Positions 28,116 to 37,378 of a stretch of 64,000 nt of DNA are shown one piece after another. The stretch lies in assembly GCF_016907545.1 (NCBI RefSeq), contig NZ_JAFBCD010000001.1:1178001-1242000 (forward strand), read 5' to 3'. A program made the translations under genes and the position numbers. The stretch comes from Paenarthrobacter ilicis. Its GTDB lineage: Bacteria > Actinomycetota > Actinomycetes > Actinomycetales > Micrococcaceae. The number at the start of each line of letters is the position of its first letter. The first letter of the stretch is position 1. The notes under the pieces are model-generated. The model was not told where the DNA came from. It saw nothing but the letters and a program-made list of their open reading frames with translations, and made no database searches.

Positions 28116-29153
28116 GTGTCTCCTGCACCAATGACCCAGCAGTATTCCACGATTTCGCCGTCCCTTGCAGTCGGCATCGACGAACCCGACCGGAACCTGG
28201 CGCTTGAACTCGTCCGCGTTACCGAGGCCGCAGCAATTGCCGGTGGCCACTGGGTAGGGTTCGGCGACAAGAACAAGGCAGACGGCGCAGCAGTCGATGC
28301 CATGCGTTCGTTCCTTCACACCGTCCACTTCAATGGCGTCGTGGTCATCGGTGAAGGCGAAAAAGACGAAGCCCCCATGCTGTTCAACGGCGAACAGGTT
28401 GGCGACGGCACCGGTCCCGAGTGCGATGTTGCCGTGGATCCGATCGATGGAACGCGCCTCACGGCACTGGGCATCAACAACGCCCTCGCTGTCCTGGCAG
28501 TGGCCGAGCGCGGCTCCATGTTCGACCCCTCCGCCGTGTTCTACATGGAGAAGCTGGTCACCGGCCCGGAAGCCGCCGACATGGTTGACCTCCGCCTGCC
28601 CGTCAAGCAGAACCTGCACCTGATCGCCAAAGCCAAGGGTGTCAAGGTCAACCAGCTCAACGTCATGATCCTGGACCGTGACCGCCACCGTCCGCTCGTG
28701 GAGGAAATCCGCGAAGCCGGTGCGCGCACCAAGTTCATCATGGACGGCGACGTCGCCGGTGCCATCGCTGCAGCCCGTTCCGGGACCGGTGTGGACGCCC
28801 TCATGGGTATCGGCGGAACGCCGGAAGGCATCGTCGCCGCCTGTGCCATCAAGTCGCTGGGCGGCGTCATCCAGGGCCGTCTGTGGCCGACGTCGGACGA
28901 AGAGAAGCAGAAGGCCATCGACGCCGGACACGACCTCGACCGCGTCCTGTCCACCAACGACCTCGTCACCTCCGACAACTGCTACTTCGCCGCAACCGGC
29001 ATCACCGACGGTGACCTCCTGCACGGCGTGCGCTACCAGAAGGACCGCGTCCTGACGCAGTCCATCGTGATGCGTTCCAAGTCCGGGACCGTGCGCTTCG
29101 TGGATGCCGAACACCACGCGTCCAAGTGGGAGACCTACGCCCGCAAGGCATAA
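28116..29153 (+). CDS. glpX: Class II fructose-1,6-bisphosphatase
   Basis: This 345-residue enzyme dephosphorylates fructose-1,6-bisphosphate in gluconeogenesis. The metal site VDPIDGTRLTALG and the GEGEKDEAPML segment are intact, as is VDALMGIGGTPEG. GTG at 28116 is chosen, with AAGAGG five bases upstream; a longer frame from 28041 has no ribosome site. A large 3' hairpin follows. Confidence 0.95.
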   Translation: MSPAPMTQQYSTISPSLAVGIDEPDRNLALELVRVTEAAAIAGGHWVGFGDKNKADGAAVDAMRSFLHTVHFNGVVVIGEGEKDEAPMLFNGEQVGDGTGPECDVAVDPIDGTRLTALGINNALAVLAVAERGSMFDPSAVFYMEKLVTGPEAADMVDLRLPVKQNLHLIAKAKGVKVNQLNVMILDRDRHRPLVEEIREAGARTKFIMDGDVAGAIAAARSGTGVDALMGIGGTPEGIVAACAIKSLGGVIQGRLWPTSDEEKQKAIDAGHDLDRVLSTNDLVTSDNCYFAATGITDGDLLHGVRYQKDRVLTQSIVMRSKSGTVRFVDAEHHASKWETYARKA

Positions 29154-29179
29154 TCCCTTCACCCAACGCGCCAAGGCGC

Positions 29180-29258
29180 AAAAAAGCGCCCCATCGCTCT
29201 GCGGCTATCTCCTCGTACCTCGTCGATTTGATGCCGCTGACGCGATAGGGCGCTTTTT
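29180..29258. terminator. Terminator hairpin with a 44-base structured loop after glpX
   Basis: The stem of about 17 bp (29180-29197 with 29242-29258) ends in TTTTT on the + strand and starts with AAAAAA, so it can work in both directions. The long loop holds a smaller GCGGC/GCCGC stem. It lies between convergent glpX and the FemAB-like gene. Confidence 0.7.
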
Positions 29259-29274
29259 CGCTGTCTGGGGCCTT

Positions 29275-29373
29275 GTTCCGTCACCACCCACTTTGGCTTT
29301 GGAACCCTGCCGACACGCCGTGATCCACGGCGTGTCGGGGCGTTGGCCGGCTCAAAGTGGGTGGTGGCGGCAC
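29275..29373. repeat. Palindromic intergenic repeat, copy 2 (~99 bp)
   Basis: Outer arms 29275-29296 and about 29353-29373 share CACCACCCACTTTG/CAAAGTGGGTGGTG. An inner perfect stem GACACGCCGTG-ATC-CACGGCGTGTC spans 29311-29335. The layout matches copy 1 at 1335-1432. It lies in the tail-to-tail gap between glpX and the FemAB-like gene and is non-coding. Confidence 0.75.
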
Positions 29374-29393
29374 GCGGGATCGCTGTGAAGGGC

Positions 29394-30329
29394 CTAGCGG
29401 AGCTTGTCGCGGACTTTTCTCGCCAGTTGGTAGGCGCCGTAGCGGAGTTTGTTCACCGGGAGGTCCCAGGTGCCCGGGTAGGAGACCTCGCGGCCGCCGA
29501 ACGACTTTTTGAACGCCGTGAAGCCTGCCCACTTGTGGTCCGGCTGGTCCTCAGGTGCCACGCCCCACAAGTCCACGTGCTTGAGGCCCTTCTCCTTGGC
29601 ATCGGCCATCAACGTGACCAACAAGGGGATCCCCGCACTGAGCTTGCGGTGGGTGTCATCCAAAGCGGCGTGGGCGTACACGCGGGTGTCCGCTGAGTCG
29701 TAAGCGAAGGCCGCAGCAATGGGCTGGCCCTCCAGCTCGGCGATAAACAGCGATCCTGCGCCCGCAGGCAGCAGGGACGCCGCCACCTGTGTGAGGTATT
29801 CGTCGCTCTGTGGCTTGAACCCGTTGCGGGCAGCTGTCAGGTGCAGGAAATGCAGGAGCACTGAAATGTCGGCGGGGTCCTGCGAAGCCCGGAACGTGAC
29901 GCCCTTTTTGTGGATGTTCCTGTACAGGTTCCGGTTGGTGGGCTTCATTTCGGCCAACACGTCCTTGAAGTCGCCCTCAAGATCCACAATCCAGCTCAGC
30001 TCCGGCTGCTGGTTGACCGGCGCCGGGCGGAGGCCGCGGGCGCGGAGGAGGGGACCGGCGTCGGACGCTGTGAAACCCGCGGAGGCGGGCTCCATGCGGA
30101 CGAAGACCGCACCATTCTCCTTGGCAAGAGCCACCAACGCCGCGGTGGCGGCGTCGAACGCCTCCACGGTAGCCGCTACCGGACCGTAAGGTGCGTAGAG
30201 CACCTTGCCGGCCGGGTTCTTTTCCTCAATGGCCAGGAAGCTCCAGCCGGGCCCGGACTGTTCATGGACGCGGCGCCCCAAGGAACGCTGGACGGCGGCC
30301 CACGCCGGGGTCTGCAGGAAAAACTCCAT
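29394..30329 (-). CDS. FemAB/FemX-like peptidoglycan bridge aminoacyltransferase
   Basis: This 311-residue cytoplasmic protein has the double-GNAT FemABX fold. Recognisable segments are FLQTPAWAAVQ, YAPYGPV, MKPTNRNLYRNIHKKGV, AYDSADTRVYAHAA and the C-terminal HVDLWGVAPEDQPDHKWAGFTAFKKSFGG. Such enzymes add amino acids from aminoacyl-tRNA to lipid II side chains; which residue is added is not readable. It starts three bases after manA and is probably cotranscribed. Confidence 0.88.
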   Translation of the reverse strand: MEFFLQTPAWAAVQRSLGRRVHEQSGPGWSFLAIEEKNPAGKVLYAPYGPVAATVEAFDAATAALVALAKENGAVFVRMEPASAGFTASDAGPLLRARGLRPAPVNQQPELSWIVDLEGDFKDVLAEMKPTNRNLYRNIHKKGVTFRASQDPADISVLLHFLHLTAARNGFKPQSDEYLTQVAASLLPAGAGSLFIAELEGQPIAAAFAYDSADTRVYAHAALDDTHRKLSAGIPLLVTLMADAKEKGLKHVDLWGVAPEDQPDHKWAGFTAFKKSFGGREVSYPGTWDLPVNKLRYGAYQLARKVRDKLR

Positions 30330-30332
30330 GGA

Positions 30333-31583
30333 TCAGTTCCCCAAGCCCGTGGTGACGGCAAAGGCAACACTGACCTCAGTAGCTCCCTGCACAGGGTGGA
30401 CGTTCACAGGCGCCTCAATGTCCGGGATGAAGGCCGAGCCGCCGCGCTGAAGCCGGAGATCGCTCTTCGGCGAATCGAGCAATACCTCACCGGCCACCAC
30501 CACGACGACGGCGGGTCCGGATTGTGCCAGCGGAACCGGATCTGCTCCCGGGGCCAGTTCAATGCGCTGCAGCTGGAACTCCGTGAACGGCGGACGGTAA
30601 AGTTCCTGGCCGAACTCCGTCCCGCTGGCCTCTACGCGGGGTACCCCCAAGGACTCAAAGCGGACGGTCTTCAGAAGTTCGGGGACGTCCACATGCTTGG
30701 GGGTCAGGCCACCCCGCAGCACGTTATCCGAGGATGCCATCACCTCCACCCCCAACCCGTGGAGGTACGCGTGGATGTTGCCGGCCGGCAGGTAAACCAC
30801 TTCGCCGGGCTTGAGCGAGAGGTGGTTGAGGAGGAGGGAGATCAGGACGCCGGGATCACCCGGGAAGGCCTCGTTGATGTCCACCATGGCCGTGAGGGCT
30901 TCACGGTACGGCTCAAGGGGCGCTCCCGCGGCCAGGACGGCAACAACTTCATCCACGGCATCGTTGACGGAGCTGCCGCCGTCAATCAGCCGGCTGAAGG
31001 CTGCTTTGAGTGCCTGTGCCTCGTCGGGGTCACTGAGGTCCGCAATGACGCCTTGGATGACGTCGGGAACACCAACCGCAGCAGAGTCCAGAACCTGCCG
31101 CAAATGGCCAAAGATGCCCTTGGACTCTGTCGCCGAACGGAAACCGCACAGTGCCTTGAAGTCCGTCAGCGCGAAGATCATTTCCGGCTTGTGGTTGTCG
31201 TCCCGGTAGTTGCGGTGGGGAGCGTCGGCTGGCACGCCGTTGGCATTCTCCCTTGCGAAGCCTTCGCGGGCCTGGTCAAGGCTCGGGTGTACCTGGAGCG
31301 AAAGAGGCTGCCCGGCGGCGAGCAGCTTGGTGAGAAACGGCAGCCGCGGTCCAAACGCGGCCAGGCTGGCGGCCCCGAGGAGGCGCTCCGGGTCCGAGGC
31401 GATCAGTGCATCGAGGGGTTCTGAGACGCCGCTGGGGTGCAGTGCTGTGGAGGGGGAGTCCGGGTGGGCCCCGATCCACAGCTCGGCTTCGGGTCCACCC
31501 GAGGCGGGCCGGCCCAGAAGGTCAGCGATCGCCGTCGTCGAACCCCAGGCGTAGGGTCGCAGAACATTCTCAATCTGGTACAC
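30333..31583 (-). CDS. manA: Mannose-6-phosphate isomerase, class I
   Basis: This 416-residue zinc isomerase interconverts fructose-6-phosphate and mannose-6-phosphate, feeding mannosylation of cell-envelope polymers and, probably, the protein mannosyltransferase encoded at 51796-53610. Visible blocks are YAWGSTTAIADLLGRP, AELWIGAHPDSPS, LSLQVHPSL, NHKPEMIFAL and the zinc-site VYLPAGNIHAYLHGLGVEVMASSDNVLRGGLTPK. The GTG start at 31583 follows the LCP gene by 50 bases on the same strand. Confidence 0.95.
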   Translation of the reverse strand: MYQIENVLRPYAWGSTTAIADLLGRPASGGPEAELWIGAHPDSPSTALHPSGVSEPLDALIASDPERLLGAASLAAFGPRLPFLTKLLAAGQPLSLQVHPSLDQAREGFARENANGVPADAPHRNYRDDNHKPEMIFALTDFKALCGFRSATESKGIFGHLRQVLDSAAVGVPDVIQGVIADLSDPDEAQALKAAFSRLIDGGSSVNDAVDEVVAVLAAGAPLEPYREALTAMVDINEAFPGDPGVLISLLLNHLSLKPGEVVYLPAGNIHAYLHGLGVEVMASSDNVLRGGLTPKHVDVPELLKTVRFESLGVPRVEASGTEFGQELYRPPFTEFQLQRIELAPGADPVPLAQSGPAVVVVVAGEVLLDSPKSDLRLQRGGSAFIPDIEAPVNVHPVQGATEVSVAFAVTTGLGN

Positions 31584-31633
31584 GAAAGTAGGTCCTTAAT
31601 CGTTTCGCTGGACGTGGAGGTGAAGCTGGCTGC

Positions 31634-33259
31634 CTACAGCGGAGCGCACTGCCCGTTGGTGGCCACGAGGTCACGGATGCCTTGTTCATCGCCCTGGGCC
31701 TTCAAACCGTTCAGAAGTTCCTCCGTGATGGGGGTTCCGTCCGGTGTAGTGGTCACCGGGGTGAAGTCGGCCGACGGCGATGGCAGTTGGCTGGCCGGCT
31801 GCGATCCGGAAGCTGGACCGGCGGCCGTTGTGCCTGTGCCGGCGCCACCAGCGGGTGTCAGGACGGCATCGTTGGCCTTGGGCTTGGCCTGGGTGGAAAG
31901 AAGTTCCTGGACCCTGCTGTGGATCACATCAAAGTCGGGAACCGTGGAGAACGAGGCCTCAAAGTCCGGTGGGCCGATCGTCAGCCGTTTGACCGGCTGG
32001 TTCTTGGACTTGAGGGCCAAATCAACAAAGCTGCCCAGCTGGCCGGAGGAGATGTTGGAGTCAACCACCTTGGTACCGGCGTTCGCGATGTCCTCGAACT
32101 TGGTCAGCAGGGTAGCGGGATCCAACTGTTTGAGCATGGCCTGCTGCACACACTGCTGGCGCGCAATCCGGGCGTAGTCGTCCACGAATTCGCGGGACCG
32201 TCCATACCAGAGTGCGTGGAAGCCATCCAGGTGCTGGTCCCCGGCCGGAATCCAGCCATCCGGCATCCCGTGGATGCCATTCGCTTCATCGGTGACCGGG
32301 CCGCTGATGGGCACCCAGCCTCCGGCTTTGATGCGGATACCGCCCATGGCGTCAATAAGTTTGGCGAAGCCATCCATGTCCACCAGCACATAAGCCTGCA
32401 CCGTGATGCCGAGTGTCCCGGACACGGCTTCCAGGGTGGCCTGCGCACCGGGATCGGCGACGCCCGGGTAAAGGTCCTGGTGGTTGTTGGTGACCTCGGT
32501 GTTGACGGCATTGATCAGGCATTCGTCACCGCAGTTGTAGCCATCGGGGTAGATCTTGCGCATGGGCGAGTTTTCGCTGAACTGCGCATTCTGGAGATTG
32601 CGGGGGACCGAGATGATGGCGCTCTCGCCGGTCTTTGCATCGACGCTGATGACCGAGAGGCTGTCCGGACGGCGCCCGGTCCTGTCATCTCCGGCGTCGC
32701 CGCCCATCATGAGGAAGTTGTAGCGCCCGTCCACGGGATCGATCGCCGGGCCGGCGTCGAAGATACTGCCGATGGCGTTCCGGCTGACATTCAGGACGTA
32801 GGCAATGTAGCCGAGGGAACCACTGGCAAGGACCGTGGAGGCAACCAGGACCACGGCAATGATGGGCCGCATGCCGGGTGCCAGGAGAGTGGGCCTGATG
32901 ATCCGCAGGGTGTTGAGGAACAGATACGCCCACCCCAAAGCCAGCAGTACCAGCGCAACAATGATGATCAGTGAGCCTACCGGGTGGGTGAATATGCTCA
33001 GCAGCGTTGTCCGGCTGACCAGGGCGATCAACAGCGTGATCAACGCCAAGGCCCAAACAGTCAGCGTGACCCGCAATGCCATGCGGCCCAGCTTGCGGTC
33101 CCCGGCAACGATCTGGGCACTGCCGGGGATGAAGAGGGTGAGGAGAACCAGCACGAAGGCGCGTTTGGTCCGTACCGGGGCGCTGGCCCCGGACGGGTAC
33201 CGAACGGGATCAGTCAGGACAGCGCCGGGCTGATGCGGAGTCTTGTGCATGGTGGTCAT
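31634..33259 (-). CDS. LytR-CpsA-Psr (LCP) family wall-polymer ligase
   Basis: This 541-residue protein has three to four N-terminal transmembrane helices (to about residue 160) and an extracytoplasmic LCP domain with the phosphate-binding arginines and acids (MMGGDAGDDRTGRRPDSL, SVPRNLQ, DGFHALWYGRSR, RIARQQCVQQAML). LCP enzymes attach wall polymers to peptidoglycan from a lipid carrier. A Gly/Ser/Pro/Thr-rich linker leads to a short C-terminal segment. It starts 11 bases after purE (AGGAAGG ribosome site), as part of a purK-purE-LCP run. Confidence 0.92.
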   Translation of the reverse strand: MTTMHKTPHQPGAVLTDPVRYPSGASAPVRTKRAFVLVLLTLFIPGSAQIVAGDRKLGRMALRVTLTVWALALITLLIALVSRTTLLSIFTHPVGSLIIIVALVLLALGWAYLFLNTLRIIRPTLLAPGMRPIIAVVLVASTVLASGSLGYIAYVLNVSRNAIGSIFDAGPAIDPVDGRYNFLMMGGDAGDDRTGRRPDSLSVISVDAKTGESAIISVPRNLQNAQFSENSPMRKIYPDGYNCGDECLINAVNTEVTNNHQDLYPGVADPGAQATLEAVSGTLGITVQAYVLVDMDGFAKLIDAMGGIRIKAGGWVPISGPVTDEANGIHGMPDGWIPAGDQHLDGFHALWYGRSREFVDDYARIARQQCVQQAMLKQLDPATLLTKFEDIANAGTKVVDSNISSGQLGSFVDLALKSKNQPVKRLTIGPPDFEASFSTVPDFDVIHSRVQELLSTQAKPKANDAVLTPAGGAGTGTTAAGPASGSQPASQLPSPSADFTPVTTTPDGTPITEELLNGLKAQGDEQGIRDLVATNGQCAPL

Positions 33260-33270
33260 CCGCTGCCTTC

Positions 33271-33834
33271 CTAGCGGGCGCTCCGGGCTGGGGAATCTGC
33301 CGGAGGGAAGACCTCTTCCACTTTGTTGCGCAGTTTCTCACCCTTCTGGGTGGCTACGTCGTTGAGTTCCTGGGCGAAGGCCAGCAGGTCCTGGCGAAGT
33401 TTCGCTGCGAGGTCGTCCGTCCCGGAGGCGAGTATGCGCACGGCAAGGAGTCCGGCATTCCGGGCGCCGGCGATGGACACCGTGGCAACCGGGACACCCG
33501 CAGGCATCTGGACGATGGACAACAGGGAGTCCATGCCATCCAGGGTCTTCAGCGGCACGGGGACTCCAATGACCGGAAGAGGGGTTACGGAAGCCAGCAT
33601 GCCGGGAAGGTGTGCTGCACCGCCGGCGCCGGCAATGATGACCCGGAGCCCGCGCTCGTGGGCCGTCTGGCCATAGCGGATCATCTCGGTGGGCATGCGG
33701 TGGGCCGAGACGACGTCGGCCTCGAAGGGGATTCCGAATTCAGCCAGGGCGTCAGCAGCTGCTTCCATCACGGGCCAATCGGAATCGGAGCCCATGACCA
33801 GGCCTACCAACGGGGGTGTGGATGCTGACGTCAT
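33271..33834 (-). CDS. purE: N5-carboxyaminoimidazole ribonucleotide mutase
   Basis: This 187-residue class I PurE converts N5-CAIR to CAIR in purine synthesis. Signature segments are [18 protein letters not shown] and [13 protein letters not shown]. It overlaps the purK stop by four bases, as expected for the partner enzymes. A ~25-residue C-terminal extension rich in Lys, Pro and Ser follows the fold. Confidence 0.96.
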   Translation of the reverse strand: MTSASTPPLVGLVMGSDSDWPVMEAAADALAEFGIPFEADVVSAHRMPTEMIRYGQTAHERGLRVIIAGAGGAAHLPGMLASVTPLPVIGVPVPLKTLDGMDSLLSIVQMPAGVPVATVSIAGARNAGLLAVRILASGTDDLAAKLRQDLLAFAQELNDVATQKGEKLRNKVEEVFPPADSPARSAR

Positions 33835-35018
33835 ACGCTCTCCTCAAGGGTGGTGCGCTCGGGCATGCGGCCGTCGCGGATGATGTTGGCCACTGCGGTG
33901 GCACGCTGGCGGACAGAGTCGACCTCTGCTGCGGAGGTGCCCACGAGGTTCACGTGACCGATCTTGCGTCCCGGGCGGACGGACTTGCCGTACGAGTGGA
34001 CCTTGGCGGCAGGCTCGTAGTTCAGGGCCATGGGGAAGGCGCTGAAGAGATCCTGGTTCTCCCCACCGAGGAAGTTCTTCATGACCGTGACGGGAGCCAA
34101 AGCATCGGTGGCACCCAACGGAAGGTCAAGGACTGCACGAAGGTGCTGTTCGAACTGGCTGGTGATGGAACCGTCCTGGGTCCAGTGGCCGGTGTTGTGC
34201 GGGCGCATGGCTAGCTCGTTGATGAGGAACCCCGCGCCGACTCCGGGCGTTTCGAAGAGTTCGGCGGCCATGACGCCGGTGACTCCGAGTTCGTTGGCGA
34301 TCCGGAGGGCGGCTTCCTCGGCAGCGGCAGCCACCTCAACGGAAATGTCCTGGGCGGGCGCGATCACTTCATCGCACACGCCGTCCACCTGGATGGTGTG
34401 GACAACGGGCCACGCCCGTGCTTCACCGCTGGGGGTTCGCGCCACCAGCGCGGACAGCTCACGGCTGAACTCCACCTTGGCCTCAGCAAGGAGCGGGCTC
34501 ATGGCGGCAAACCAGTCCGCGGTGTCAGCGGCTTCCTCTGCGGAGTCCACCATCCGCACACCTTTGCCGTCGTATCCGCCACGGGGGGTCTTCAACACCA
34601 CGGGCCAACCGATCCGGTCACCGAAGGACACCAGTTCCTCCACCGAGCCAACCGCTGCCCATTCCGGGTTGGGAAGGCCCAGGCGGTCGATTGCCGCCCG
34701 CATCACCAGCTTGTCCTGGGCGTTTACCAGGGCATCGGGGCCGGGCTGGACGTTGACGCCTGCGTCCAGCAATGCACGCAAGTGGTCCGTGGGAACGTGC
34801 TCATGGTCGAAGGTGAGGACGTCCAGGCCCCGGGAGAAGTCCAGGAGCGTTTGGAGGTCTTTGTAGTCGCCCACGGGTGCGGAGGCCACTGCAGCAACAG
34901 CTGAAACGTCCTGGCCCTCGGCCAGAACGCGCAGTTCGAAGCCCAAAGCAGTAGCGGGAGGAGCCATCATTCGGGCGAGTTGGCCACCACCAACAACGCC
35001 AATTACTGGAAAAGTCAC
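33831..35018 (-). CDS. purK: N5-carboxyaminoimidazole ribonucleotide synthase
   Basis: This 395-residue ATP-grasp enzyme makes N5-CAIR from AIR, bicarbonate and ATP. It begins with [14 protein letters not shown] and has [23 protein letters not shown] and the Mg2+ site [31 protein letters not shown] start with TAGGCT seven bases upstream and no ribosome site, a leaderless pattern. First gene of a purK-purE-LCP run. Confidence 0.96.
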   Translation of the reverse strand: MTFPVIGVVGGGQLARMMAPPATALGFELRVLAEGQDVSAVAAVASAPVGDYKDLQTLLDFSRGLDVLTFDHEHVPTDHLRALLDAGVNVQPGPDALVNAQDKLVMRAAIDRLGLPNPEWAAVGSVEELVSFGDRIGWPVVLKTPRGGYDGKGVRMVDSAEEAADTADWFAAMSPLLAEAKVEFSRELSALVARTPSGEARAWPVVHTIQVDGVCDEVIAPAQDISVEVAAAAEEAALRIANELGVTGVMAAELFETPGVGAGFLINELAMRPHNTGHWTQDGSITSQFEQHLRAVLDLPLGATDALAPVTVMKNFLGGENQDLFSAFPMALNYEPAAKVHSYGKSVRPGRKIGHVNLVGTSAAEVDSVRQRATAVANIIRDGRMPERTTLEESV

Positions 35019-35025
35019 AAGGTTC

Positions 35026-35031
35026 AGCCTA
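35026..35031 (-). promoter_or_regulatory. -10 hexamer TAGGCT, seven bases before the purK GTG
   Basis: TAGGCT-N7-GTG on the minus strand with no ribosome site fits a leaderless promoter. Confidence 0.45.
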
Positions 35032-35149
35032 CCGAATGGGTGGCTGGATCACTGATTTCGCCGCCCAAGAGCCGGTTGTTTGGCAGTATGCGACGCCTTC
35101 TATGGGTGTTCTCACAGCCCAGTCCCCGGCATCTCAGTGAATTCGGCGC

Positions 35150-35155
35150 TAAAAT
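35150..35155 (+). promoter_or_regulatory. -10-like TAAAAT before the gtrA-like gene
   Basis: TAAAAT ends 43 bases before the ATG at 35199. The -35 region is poor, so the call is tentative. Confidence 0.35.
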
Positions 35156-35198
35156 AAGGGATGGCCCACCGGCCCATCTTCAACGGCCATGGAGGGTC

Positions 35199-35765
35199 AT
35201 GATCACCACACTTGCAGATCGCATCCGCGGACTTGCCTCACTTTTTTGGCGCGAGGTTGCCAAATTCGGCGCCGTCGGCGGTGTTGCTTTCGTCATTGAC
35301 TCGGCCGTTTTCATCTGGCTCTTTTCCGGCCCCATGCACGGCAGCGAAGTGTGGGCCAAGGCGCTTGCAACCATTGTGGCAAGCATTTTCTCCTGGGTGG
35401 CCAACCGTTTCTGGACGTTCAGGCACCGCAAACAAGCCAATGTGGTCCGCGAGGCCGTGCTGTTTGCCGTGATGAACATCGTGGGTCTCCTGATCGCTTC
35501 CGGATGTGTATGGTTCGCCAAGTACGTCCTGGAATTGAATGACAAACCGTCACTGTTCATTGCAGGCAGCGTGGTGGGCCTGGTTCTCGGCACCATCTTC
35601 CGATTCTTCGCTTACCGCTTCTGGGTGTTCAACGAAGAGCTGGATGCCGAGCCCGAGTTCTCCCACGACCACGAAATCATTGAGGGACACCACAAGCCCA
35701 AGGATGGCGTCCCTGGATCAGCCGGTTCCGCCACGGGTGAGCTCCCTTCCATCAAGAACGTGTGA
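35199..35765 (+). CDS. GtrA family membrane protein
   Basis: This 188-residue protein has four transmembrane helices in the GtrA/DPMS arrangement (KFGAVGGVAFVIDSAVFIWL, FSWVANRFWTFR, VGLVLGTIFRFFAYRFWVF) and an acidic, His-rich C-terminal tail. The family helps move or synthesise polyprenyl-linked sugars for envelope glycans. The ATG at 35199 is chosen; GGAGGG is only two bases before it, unusually close. Its 3' end overlaps the convergent TIGR03089 gene by 14 bases. Confidence 0.88.
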   Translation: MITTLADRIRGLASLFWREVAKFGAVGGVAFVIDSAVFIWLFSGPMHGSEVWAKALATIVASIFSWVANRFWTFRHRKQANVVREAVLFAVMNIVGLLIASGCVWFAKYVLELNDKPSLFIAGSVVGLVLGTIFRFFAYRFWVFNEELDAEPEFSHDHEIIEGHHKPKDGVPGSAGSATGELPSIKNV

Positions 35766-36447
35766 CGCGCTCGTTCTCCAGAAGATGATCGGTGACGTCC
35801 ACCGACGGGTGCACCAAGACAACTGACCCATCAGCGTGCCAGGCTCCCAAGGCGTTGGCCAGGCACATTTCCAGGCCGTCGGCGGCGGGAACCAGAAGCC
35901 TGACCCCGGGCTCCTGTCCCGCGGCAAAGCTGTCCACCAGTCCCGCGTGTGCATGTGTTGCGGCGCCGCGGACGGCGGCCAGTCCGGGAGCCGGGTCCTC
36001 ATGGGCCATGAAGACGTCACCGTGGGAGCGCACCTCGGCGGCGTAGTCAACAACGCCGGCCGGCAACCCACCCGGCCACCGCATGGCAAGCGCCGCGAGC
36101 GGAACTGCCACCACGGCGTCGAACCCTGCGCGGTCCGCTGTGTCCGGTGCATCTGTGACCAGCAGGTTGGCCGGGGTGCTGTCCAGGACGACTTCCATAC
36201 CAAGCTGCCAGCCAGCCAATGCCCAAACCATCGACTTCCAGTGCGCGGGGAGATCCAGGCGCAAGGCCATTCCGGGTTCTGCGTCGAGTTCGTCCTGCAG
36301 CAGGTTGCTGGTTTTTGCCACCCAATTGTCCAGGACGCGGCCTGAAAGCTCCACGCGTTCAGCGTCGGGGCCGTACCAGGTGAGTCGGGGGGAAGTGGAG
36401 TGGCCGGACCGCAGCGCGGTCATCAAAGTGGCTGCCGGGATGCTCAT
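35752..36447 (-). CDS. TIGR03089 family protein
   Basis: This 231-residue protein resembles only the N-terminal part of AMP-binding (acyl-adenylate) enzymes: FSG-like opening, LRLDLPAHWKSMVWALAGWQLGMEVVL, then a Rossmann-like tail ending VVLVHPSVDVTDHLLENERVT. It has no adenylation signature (the TSGTTGxPKG loop) and cannot be a complete ligase. The family is actinobacterial and conserved beside LCP and wall genes. Function unknown. CAAGAT lies six bases before the ATG as a possible -10. Confidence 0.85.
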   Translation of the reverse strand: MSIPAATLMTALRSGHSTSPRLTWYGPDAERVELSGRVLDNWVAKTSNLLQDELDAEPGMALRLDLPAHWKSMVWALAGWQLGMEVVLDSTPANLLVTDAPDTADRAGFDAVVAVPLAALAMRWPGGLPAGVVDYAAEVRSHGDVFMAHEDPAPGLAAVRGAATHAHAGLVDSFAAGQEPGVRLLVPAADGLEMCLANALGAWHADGSVVLVHPSVDVTDHLLENERVTRS

Positions 36448-36821
36448 TGGTCCATCTTGTCATGCAGCTCCGGCGGTGTCGCGGTTGTCACAGCAGGGCT
36501 GTGAATTGCGGCACAGGGGCTTAGTCAGGGTACTGTGTACTTGCCGGTCAGTTGCCCGGAAACCGCGGCAATACAGCAAATCTTCACCCTTCAGTGGGTC
36601 GACCGGACTGCGTGCTTGGCCGCGCACAAAACAGCCCCCGAAAAATTCGGGCGTGGCGCATCCCACTTTTCTACAGTTTCTTGATTATTATCCCGGCGTG
36701 GCTTGACTGTGGGTAGTTACACGCGTGTAATTAGTAATCAACGCCGCTGCACAGGGGGCCGGAAATTCACCGGTCATCGAAACTACATTCAGGCAGCAGC
36801 TGCAAACTCAGGAGGGACGCC
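36448..36821. other. Intergenic region upstream of whiB
   Basis: These 374 bases hold the divergent starts of the TIGR03089 gene and whiB. The part near whiB (36660-36740) is AT-rich and contains a good promoter with a perfect palindrome. I see a GC-rich hairpin-like stretch at about 36628-36650 (AGCCCCCG...CGGGCG) and no coding frame I can support. Confidence 0.6.
36703..36731 (+). promoter_or_regulatory. Promoter of whiB with a 14-bp palindrome in the spacer
   Basis: TTGACT (36703-36708) and TGTAAT (36726-36731) are separated by 17 bases, close to the sigma-A consensus. The perfect palindrome TTACACGCGTGTAA (36717-36730) fills the spacer and overlaps the -10, an ideal repressor site. The predicted transcript has a leader of about 80 bases before the whiB ATG. 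Confidence 0.65.
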
Positions 36822-37367
36822 ATGGGGCAAGCGTTGCGTATCCAGGAAGATGCAGTCGTCGCAGAACATGCGTCGGTGAAATACCGATCGCGGGAAGTAC
36901 CGGGGGACTGGTACGTGGACCCGGCGGATCCGGAAGCGGCAGACCGCTACAACCAGAACGTGCAGCAATCGCTGGAGGAGCAGGCTACGGCGCTTCTCGC
37001 AGCCCATGAAGCTTTGATCGGTGACCTGCCGGCAGGGCCGGACGATGATTTGGACGATCCTCCCATGGAGCTGCGTCGTCCCACCGAAATCCCGGGACAG
37101 CCTGTATGGATCGGGCTCCCCGGCCAGGGTGACTTCGACGACGAAGGTGAACTCGGCTGGCAGACCGACGCGCTGTGCGCCCAGACTGATCCGGAAGCAT
37201 TCTTCCCGGAAAAGGGTGGGTCCACCCGGGATGCCAAGAAAGTGTGCGGTGCGTGCAATGTTCGCTCGCAGTGCTTGGAATATGCACTTGCCAATGACGA
37301 ACGATTTGGTATTTGGGGTGGCCTCTCGGAGAGGGAACGTCGCCGTTTGAGGAAGCGAGCGGTCTAA
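36822..37367 (+). CDS. whiB: WhiB family iron-sulphur transcription factor (WhiB2/WhmD-like)
   Basis: This 181-residue protein has a ~110-residue acidic N-terminal extension and a C-terminal Wbl domain with the four cluster cysteines at 119, 142, 145 and 151, the GIWGG turn at 163-167 and a basic tail (RERRRLRKRA). Wbl proteins bind a [4Fe-4S] cluster and sigma-A. Its neighbours (DUF3499, ahcY, LCP, TIGR03089) match the WhiB2 locus of M. tuberculosis, where the protein is needed for septation. AGGAGG six bases before the ATG fixes the start. Confidence 0.93.
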   Translation: MGQALRIQEDAVVAEHASVKYRSREVPGDWYVDPADPEAADRYNQNVQQSLEEQATALLAAHEALIGDLPAGPDDDLDDPPMELRRPTEIPGQPVWIGLPGQGDFDDEGELGWQTDALCAQTDPEAFFPEKGGSTRDAKKVCGACNVRSQCLEYALANDERFGIWGGLSERERRRLRKRAV

Positions 37368-37378
37368 TTCTTAAGGAA

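Noticed and set aside
34980..35198. Longer GtrA frame starting at 34980
   Set aside because: It overlaps the purK start antisense and the extra residues are not membrane-like; the family start aligns with ATG 35199.
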